Positions 58,501-64,000 of a stretch of DNA of 64,000 bases are shown here, piece after piece. Each line of letters starts with the position of its first letter. Position 1 is the first letter of the stretch. This stretch comes from Protonemura montana (taxonomy: Eukaryota > Arthropoda > Insecta > Plecoptera > Nemouridae). The stretch is from positions 10,291,850-10,355,849 of the forward strand of contig OX387611.1 in assembly GCA_947568835.1 (NCBI GenBank), in the 5' to 3' direction. The notes under the pieces were generated by a model. It was given only the letters and a program-made list of their open reading frames with translations, searched no databases and was not told the origin of the DNA. The position numbers were made by a program, and so were the translations under genes.

Positions 58501-61449
58501 GACAGTCCTTGTGCTGGTATCTTCTCTCACGGGCTAGACTGTAGCAATGCAGGGGACAGTCCTTGTGCTGGTATCTTCTCTCACGGGCTAGACTGTAGCA
58601 ATGCAGGGACAGTCCTTATGCTGGTATCTTCTCTCACGGGCTAGACTGTAGCAATGCAGGGACAGTCCTTATGCTGGTATCTTCTCTCACGGGCTAGACT
58701 GTAGCAATACAACGGACAGTCCTTGTGCTTGTTTTTGAAAATTTACTAGATCGTACTTAATATTTACATCAGAAAAACCCAACCAAATCCAAAAAACAGT
58801 TGTTACCTCTGCTGAATCTTGCCGTAGTCTTTGATCTGTCCCGTGAGCTCCCTGTAGATCGCCTTGAGCGACGGCACGAAGTTGAGTGAGCTGTTGAGCA
58901 GGTCGCTGCCCAGCGCCTCGTGACGTACGTAGTTGATGTAGTTACGGTTTCGCAGCTCACCGCGGCCGAAATAGTTGATGCCGTAGACCATCGCGATGCC
59001 AGTGTTCTCGATGCTACGCAGTAGGTTCTTGAACGATATCAAGTATCTGTGCGGATACAAACAACAATAGAATTAAATAAAACATTGTTCGAACTTGTAT
59101 TTCGTTCGACAGGCGATGCGAGCAAGCACCGGGTTCACCATTTACTTTCCTTTTAAGCGTATCATATATCACACCGAACGGTTTGGCGTGTTGGAAACAC
59201 CGGTTCTCGTTAGATCACCGAAGGTAGCAACACTGCGCTGAGTCAGGTATTGAATGGGTGACCATTATACACATGACCAGTTCTGTTCGGGAGAGAGGTT
59301 GGAGGAATGAAAGTTAGTACAGCAACTTCATTCGCCTCGCTTATCAACCTCTCGACAGCATGGATTTGTGGAGGAATCCTGCTGTTCGAGTTGTACCGTC
59401 CTTCGGAAGGGACGTGAAGCCGGTGGTCCCCTTGGTGCTTTTCGACAGGAGTAGGCTACGTGCCGGCACCGGGTTTCCCCTCCTCCCTTCTAGGCTAGGT
59501 TAGGTTCATCATCATCCTCATCATCATCCACTCATTCACCGACGCCATTAGACCAGTGCCGCAGGGCCAGTTGTCAAAACAGTGCGTCGTTAAACACCAC
59601 AAATAATAATAATAATATATCACAAATCGCACGTGATTAGTAAGAAACCAATGGACCTTTGTTCACTCATTTGTGGAAGTCAAAGTTTGACCCTAGAAAC
59701 ATTTTTAATGTCAGCATTGATTGATTGATTCCGAGGGTAACCACAATGCGTTTGGTTTTTGGTAATGATCACTGATTTACCTCGCGGGATGAGTTAGAAT
59801 AGGTACGTAAGTTGGTAACACAGCCAAGATGGTTGAGTCGAGATGGTTTCAATGTTGACACCTGACAAGATAAGCAAGACTCGAACAAAAAACCCTTACT
59901 AAAAGACCTTTTCAATATTAAAAATAAAATAATTTGCCTCTCTTTAGCCATGGAAAGGGACAGCGCCAACACAGTGTGTCAAAGGAACAAGGCTGAGCGG
60001 TGGCCGGTCCTTGGTGCTGTTGGACAGGAGCTGCCAACACAGTGTGTCAAAGGGACAAGGCTAAGCGGTGGCCGGTCCTTGGTGCTGTTGGACAAGAGTA
60101 GCCAACACAGTGTGTCAAAGGGACAAGGCTAAGCGGTGGCCGGTCCTTGATGCTGTTGGACAGGAGCAGCCAACACAGTGTGTCAAAGTGACAAGGCTAA
60201 GCGGTGGCCGGTCCTTGGTGCTGTTGGACAGGAGCAGCCAACACAGTGTGTCAAAGGGACAAGGCTAAGCGGTGGCCGGTCCTTGGTGCTGTTGGACAAG
60301 AGTAGCCAACACAGTGTGTCAAAGTGACTAGGCTAAGCGGTGGCCGGTCCTTGGTGCTGTTGGACAGGAGCAGCCAACACAGTGTGTCAAAGGGACAAGG
60401 CTAAGCGGTGGCTGGTCCTCGGTGCTGTTGGACAGGAGCAGCCAACACAGTGTGTCAAAGTGACAAGGCTAAGCGGTGGCCGGTTCTTGGTGCTGTTGGA
60501 CAGGAGCAGCCAACACAGTGTGTCAAAGTGACAAGGCTAAGCGGTGGCCGGTCCTTGGTACTGTTGGACAGGAGCAGCCAACACAGTGTGTCAAAGTGAC
60601 AAGGCTAAGCGGTGGCCGGTCCTCGGTGCTGTTGGACAGGAGCAGCCAACACAGTGTGTCAAAGGGACAAGGCTAAGCAGTGGCCGGTCCTTGGTGCTGT
60701 TGGACAGGAGCAGCCAACACAGTGTGTCAAAGGGACAAGGCTAAGCAGTGGCCGGTCCTTGGTGCTGTTGGACAGGAGCAGCCAACACAGTGTGTCAAAG
60801 GGACAAGGCTAAGCGGTGGCCGGTCCTTGGTGCTGTTGGACAGAAGCAGCCAACACAGTGTGTCAAAGGGACAAGGCTAAGCAGTGGCCGGTCCTTGGTG
60901 CTGTTGGACAGGAGCAGCCAACACAGTGTGTCAAAGGGACAAGGCTAAGCGGTGGCCGGTCCTTGGTGCTGTTGGACAGGAGCAGCCAACACAGTGTGTC
61001 AAAGTGACAAGGCTAAGCAGTGGCTGGTCCTCGGTGCTGTTGGACAGGAGCAGCCAACACAGTGTGTCAAAGTGACAAGGCTAAGCAGTGGCTGGTCCTC
61101 GGTGCTGTTGGACAGGAACAAGCTGCGTACCAGCACCAGGTTTTTTCTCGGCTCACTGCCAGACTAGCTTTATCTGACTGTCAAACGGATTAGCCACTGG
61201 TTGTGTTGGACAGGAGCAGACTATTTTCTCGCCGTAAAGTATTGATTTTTTGCCAATATTTTGTGACAAAAAAAAAACTGCATATTTGTAGTTTGTTCAA
61301 ATTCAATTTCACCTACTGCTTACCTCCACACTCCACTTTTGTCGGTCTCTTTGATCTGATTGGTAAGATGATTCAACATGGCGGCGTTGACTGAAGTGTA
61401 CCAGGTCAGCACCTCGACGATGCTGCTCTCTTCTGAGCTGATCTTGCGG
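49537..61449 (-). CDS. NIT-domain guanylyl cyclase (cyclase B), ten 3' exons; 5' end outside window
   Basis: Exons 61324-61449, 58807-59046, 57362-57490, 55568-55697, 54766-54888, 53194-53283, 52422-52545, 51341-51469, 50563-50753 and 49537-49680 join in phase to about 475 codons. The order is: rest of the NIT domain, transmembrane segment ([15 protein letters not shown]), signalling helix (LLFQMLPP), cyclase core with FSDIVGF, KVETIGD, RYCLFGD and NTASRM. Metal-binding, guanine-selecting and transition-state residues are all present, so it should be active. Paralogue of cyclase A: exons of 126, 240, 129, 130 and 123 bp have identical lengths in both. B has an extra intron in the first catalytic exon and splits after HTG rather than after STGD. 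The first exons (N-terminus, first membrane helix) were not found up to 64000. An intact tRNA-Ser gene and many arrays lie in its introns. Confidence 0.92.
49925..50508 (+). repeat. 68-bp minisatellite, ~8.5 copies
   Basis: Same family as 25268 and 59950, in the last intron of cyclase B. Two unit variants (GCCGATCC and GCCTTTCC) alternate in a repeating order, indicating a 204-bp (3-unit) higher-order duplication. Confidence 0.93.
50820..51112. repeat. Interspersed repeat, copy 1 of 2
   Basis: Shares CAACACGTGG, ATGCAAGTTATCTGCGAGAA-type, GAAATTTCTTTTCACTCCAAACGACGG-type blocks (each split by small changes) with 62695-62970. Part of it resembles the arms of the foldback element at 9474. In an intron of cyclase B. 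Confidence 0.5.
51537..51950 (+). mobile_element. Near full-length 5S-SINE copy
   Basis: Head (GAACGGTTTGGCGTGTTGG), body and tail ending AATCAATCAATTC. The head is missing ~20 bp around the C box. In an intron of cyclase B. Confidence 0.9.
52020..52385. repeat. Unclassified interspersed repeat, copy 3
   Basis: Aligns with 46630-46985 over ~340 bp; the right part (CCCCAATCAAAGAATAGAAA) also matches 6460. Ends at a run of ~20 C next to the exon 52422-52545. Confidence 0.65.
53332..53706 (+). repeat. 92-bp tandem array of 5S-like heads, 4 copies
   Basis: Each unit is essentially the 5S-derived part of the SINE alone, from GAACGGTTTGGCGTGTTGG to GGATGGGTGACCAC; spacing is exactly 92 bp (53332, 53424, 53516, 53608, with a partial at 53700). 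Each keeps an A-box and C-box-like sequence. In an intron of cyclase B. Confidence 0.92.
54255..54720 (-). mobile_element. tRNA-derived SINE, long copy
   Basis: Minus strand: a 5' body (GACCATTCTGTCCTGTGGC, CTCGTCCATTCGAGTCACC), then a tRNA-like core with TAGCTCAGTTGGTAAAGC and GGGTTTGTATCCC, then a 3' part (CAGTCTAGCTTCCTTGCC, CTCCCTAATGGAAATG). The tRNA-like part is internal, unlike a typical 5'-headed SINE. A second 3'-part copy follows at 54620-54720. Confidence 0.75.
55015..55525. repeat. 114-bp minisatellite, ~4.5 copies
   Basis: Unit contains GGCGATTTCAGCATCTCCAT, GGCTACCAAACGTTGAATCT and CCGTGGTAACATAAGATAGC; spacing 114 bp (55031, 55145, 55259). In an intron of cyclase B. Confidence 0.92.
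56052..56160. mobile_element. Half copy of the 44215 foldback MITE
   Basis: GATGGTTTTTAGACTCATGT through TTTGAATGCTAAGTAAAG is one arm; the other arm is absent. In an intron of cyclase B. Confidence 0.65.
56552..56633 (-). tRNA. tRNA-Ser (anticodon UGA)
   Basis: The minus strand folds as a complete class II tRNA of 82 nt. The acceptor stem GCTGCGG/CCGCAGC is perfect, with discriminator G at 56552. The D-arm has box A (TGTCCGAGTGGTTAAGGA). The anticodon stem TTGGA/TCCAA encloses CTTGAAA with anticodon TGA, a long variable arm follows, and the T-arm is ACAGG-TTCGAAC-CTGT. No intron and no encoded CCA. A Pol III terminator (TTTTT, at 56545 on the plus strand as AAAAA) follows. It lies within a cyclase B intron, same strand, and looks functional. 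Confidence 0.97.
56868..57275. mobile_element. tRNA-derived SINE pair in inverted arrangement
   Basis: 57035-57275 is a plus-strand copy with body, tRNA-like core (TAGCTCAGTTGGTAGGGC, GGGTTCGTATCCC) and 3' part. 56868-57000 is a minus-strand copy of the 3' part and core, cut at a poly(A)-like run. Together they form a large inverted repeat in a cyclase B intron. Confidence 0.75.
57847..58730 (+). repeat. 54-bp minisatellite, ~16 copies
   Basis: Same family and orientation as 41195-42665. The period is a multiple of three, so a 265-codon frame stays open; it lies wholly in a cyclase B intron and is not a gene. Confidence 0.95.
59174..59617 (+). mobile_element. Full-length 5S-SINE copy
   Basis: Complete head (CGAACGGTTTGGCGTGTTGG through GGGTGACC), body and tail (GCGTCGTTAAACACCACAAA then (AATA/AAT)n). 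About 440 bp with no internal expansion; the best single reference copy. In an intron of cyclase B. Confidence 0.95.
59950..61180 (+). repeat. 68-bp minisatellite, ~17 copies, running into SINE-body-like sequence
   Basis: Same unit as 25268 and 49925. The right edge (GGACAGGAACAAGCTGCGTA, CCAGCACCAGG, CCAGACTAGC) follows the order of the 5S-SINE body (GACAGGAGTAGGCTACGTG, CCGGCACCGGG, CTAGACTAGG), showing that the array grew inside a SINE-like element. In an intron of cyclase B. Confidence 0.92.
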
Positions 61450-62319
61450 CTGAGGACAAGAAATCAGTGAATCAATCAATAAAACGTGAGATGTGTTCAA
61501 TAATTGTATGGTTTGAACCATTAGTAAAAAAATCCAAACAATATTTTTGCAATTTTTATCCATTTTTGTGTTTAATATCTCACTGTGTTAAGTGTTTTGT
61601 ATGTTTTGATTTAATCCACGCTATAGCTAATTATTTCTTGATTGAAATATAGTCTTAAGTGACTGTTTTTCAGTGGTCCGTTAAGTAATTAACAGATCGA
61701 TAAAAAAAACATCTGGTTGGAGGTTGTCAGGAAAATAAAAATTTAACGGACTGTTAAATTCTTGACGGTCTATCATAAAACCGCATTTACGATCAATGTA
61801 GAAACCTCACAGATCTTAAATTTCGCATTTTACAAAAATGATTACCTATGCAAGCATCTTGTCCGTTATTTCTAAAGCGAGAATTAATAATATAAGTCAT
61901 GGTGACCACATAAATTTAAAAAGCACGCTCTTGCACTTAGCCACTCTCTGACCGTACACAGCTCTCTATCAATAAAGCGCCGACAACAATAAGAAGTCTA
62001 TCAGAGCAAGCCTGGCGGTCACGGAAAGTTCATTATCTCTCGAGGGAAGGCGACAGCAAGTAATGAGAACGAATAGACAGGAAATGAGCCGCATATCACG
62101 TGTTCGTCGAGCATTTGCTGTGTCATGGCGTCACGATAAATGTTTGTAAGCATCGAGGCAATTAAAACACAGCCGAATCGATCGGTGATTTAGTGATAGT
62201 TACTTGTCGACGACGTCGTGAGGCTCGGGTTCAGCAGTTTCATTGCGAGAAGAAAACGCTGAGTGACTCTTTTCAGCTCATCTTATTTTTGTGTTTGATT
62301 TTTACACTTAAACTAAATC

Positions 62320-62622
62320 TAGGATGAAATCTTATTTAAATAAGCAAAATAGCAAACGCTTGCAATGCGCGGGGTATTTTATTATTAACAACACTATAAC
62401 CGTCTCAAAAATTGATGCCCAAACGCGGACTCGAACCCCGATCTCCACCTTTCACGGGTGTTGCTCTGAACCATTGAGCTATTTAGACACTGGCTTTTTG
62501 AGACGATTTTAGTGTATTTGATGAGAATGACAGTTCTTCAAGGAGTAGAACCATGTCCATGTCCATGTCCGCGGTTGGGCATCAATTTTTGAGACGGTTT
62601 TAGTGTTGTTAATAATATAATC
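62320..62622. mobile_element. Foldback element with tRNA-like arms, copy 2
   Basis: Left arm ACTATAACCGTCTCAAAAAT and right arm ATTTTTGAGACGGTTTTAGT are inverted; the left arm carries GGACTCGAACCCCGATCTCC. Shares the GGATGAAATCTTATTTAAAT extension with 49076. Confidence 0.7.
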
Positions 62623-62694
62623 TCTATGTATTGATCTTTGAGTTTGTAGATAAAGTCAGAGATCCCGCATTAATTTTAAACTTTGTGCTGAATA

Positions 62695-62970
62695 AACTAA
62701 CTGGCAACACGTGGTTACGATGGGTGCCAAACGATGGGATTTGCAGTCGTTCTTGTAAATAAACCTCTTAAATAAAATAATATCCACTCTAAATGTTGGC
62801 ATATGCAAATAAACCGTTGAGGTTACCATCAATAAAGATTAAATTGAGCGTAAACCAGTCTCAAATGCGAGTAATCTACGAAAAGAAATTAAATTTCTTC
62901 TCACTGGAAACGACGGTCCTCAATTTTTACCAATAAAGTAATAATTTTGCGGCTTTTTTTCGCAAATAGT
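62695..62970. repeat. Interspersed repeat, copy 2 of 2
   Basis: Diverged relative of 50820-51112 (CAACACGTGGTTACGATGGG; GAAATTAAATTTCTTCTCAC; AAACGACGG). No coding capacity. Confidence 0.5.
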
Positions 62971-63469
62971 TAAATATTGGCGCTGTGTTAGTATGGTTTC
63001 ACCAAAAAATTACCGTTCCAGGTGATAGAGGTGAATTTGAAGTATTTTTACATGATAACAAAATAATTGTTACTTCCACTAATAAGTAGGCAATGGCAAG
63101 GTTTTTTCTTTGCCGGGGAGCGACAAGAGTAATTGGTGTCGCAGTAATAAAAATAATTGCCCCTTCCTCCCAACCCCGCACCGGACACCACTACCCCCAC
63201 CTATTAGACCCAATCAACCTACCACCCAAGGCGCTGGCTTGTAATCTTCAATACAGGCAATCAACATACACTTGGAAATAAAAGCAAAATAGCTTGGAGA
63301 CATGTGCGAGCCTTACACGTGACATTTTACCGACATTTCGGGGGCGCCGAAACATTGACTTAAAATCCAGAAATAAAAACATATTAGAAAAGTCCTAAAA
63401 AAATTTCAAACGTAGCTGAGAAATATTTTTTTAGGTCACATATATAATGATATTGAGGGCACACCCTGA

Positions 63470-64000
63470 CCCAGTGCAACTTTCACGTGTTCGACTGGGC
63501 ATGTGACTCTGCTCCAGTGCAACTTTCACGTGTTCGACTGGGCATGTGACTCTGCCCCAGTGCAACTTTCACGTGTTCTACTGGGCATGTGACTCTGCCC
63601 CAGTGCAACTTTCACGTGTTCGACTGGGCATGTGACTCTATCTCAGTGCAACTTTCACGTGTTCGACTGGGCATGTGACTCTGCCCCAGTGCAACTTTCA
63701 CGTGTTCGACTGGGCATGTGACTCTGCCCCAGTGGAACTTTCATGTGTGCGACTGGGCATGTGACTCTGCCCCAGTGCAACTTTCATGTGTTCGACTGGG
63801 CATGTGACTCTGCCCCAGTGCAACTTTCACGTGTTCGACTGGGCATGTGACTCTGTCCCAGTGCAACTTTCATGTGTTCGACTGGGCATGTGACTCTGCC
63901 CCAGTGCAACTTTCATGTGTTCGACTGGGAATGTGACTCTGTCCCAGTGCGACTTTCACGTGTTCGACTGGGCATGTGACTCTGTCCCAGTGTAACTTTC
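63470..64000 (-). repeat. 43-bp E-box minisatellite, inverted, 12+ copies, runs off the window
   Basis: Reverse complement of the 18175 family. It continues past the window edge, so total length is unknown. Confidence 0.94.

Larger units (their letters stand above)
61450..64000. other. 5' intron or upstream region of cyclase B
   Basis: Upstream of the first exon found. A phase-2 acceptor at 61449 means more exons must lie further right, but none matching the cyclase A N-terminus was found. Holds a tRNA-like foldback element, an interspersed repeat and the start of a 43-bp array. Confidence 0.55.

Noticed and set aside
57847-58644. 265-codon frame with a 18-residue repeat
   Set aside because: It is the 54-bp minisatellite inside a cyclase B intron; the same unit at 41195 is intergenic and interrupted.

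Overview
The window is nuclear DNA from an arthropod, most likely an insect. Three observations support this. An interstitial block of the arthropod telomere repeat (TTAGG)n lies at 28264-28423. One gene matches the insect cytokine Diedel, and another belongs to the arthropod DUF1091 family. Genes have many introns, canonical GT-AG splice sites (plus one GC-AG), and introns packed with SINEs, foldback/MITE-like elements and minisatellites. Order and species cannot be told from the sequence alone.

Layout. (1) 1-4947, plus strand: a five-coding-exon gene for a 455-residue protein with an acidic N-terminus, a FAR1/ZSWIM-type zinc-binding domain and a C-terminal coiled coil. (2) 6818-8885, minus: a secreted protein joining a Diedel-like cysteine-rich domain to two EF-hands. 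(3) 10827-10999, minus: the last exon of an unidentified gene, with a decayed relative near 9240. (4) 14375-17751, plus: a secreted DUF1091/MD-2-like protein. (5) 21468-34420, minus: NIT-domain membrane guanylyl cyclase A. Its eleven exons sum to exactly 604 codons, and there is one extra candidate cassette exon. (6) 34863-37179, plus: the centrosomal/ciliary protein FOR20 (CEP20), divergent from cyclase A across 442 bp. (7) 37180-49536: gene-poor repeat desert. (8) 49537-61449, minus: ten 3' exons of a second NIT guanylyl cyclase (B), whose 5' end lies beyond the window. (9) 56552-56633, minus: an intact tRNA-Ser(UGA) gene inside an intron of cyclase B.

Repeats are the most striking part. 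A SINE whose head is derived from 5S rRNA occurs in about fifteen places on both strands. It has spawned tandem arrays from several of its own segments: a 91-bp unit (with a 5-monomer higher-order repeat at 29.7-30.6 kb), a 92-bp unit made only of the 5S-like head (53.3 kb), and a 68-bp unit that resembles its body (25.3, 49.9 and 60 kb). A separate 70-bp array (31.5-33.0 kb) is built of tRNA-like monomers. Other arrays have units of 26, 43, 47, 49, 54, 63, 87 and 114 bp. The 26-, 43-, 54- and 68-bp families each recur at two to four loci, sometimes inverted.

Functionally the genes form no pathway in the operon sense. The two cyclases are paralogues with most intron positions shared, predicted to make cGMP at a membrane behind a nitrate/nitrite-sensing-type domain. 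FOR20 sits between them. The Diedel-EF-hand and DUF1091 proteins are both small secreted proteins. All gene models were assembled by hand from splice signals, reading phase and protein-family resemblance; no transcript data or database searches were available.
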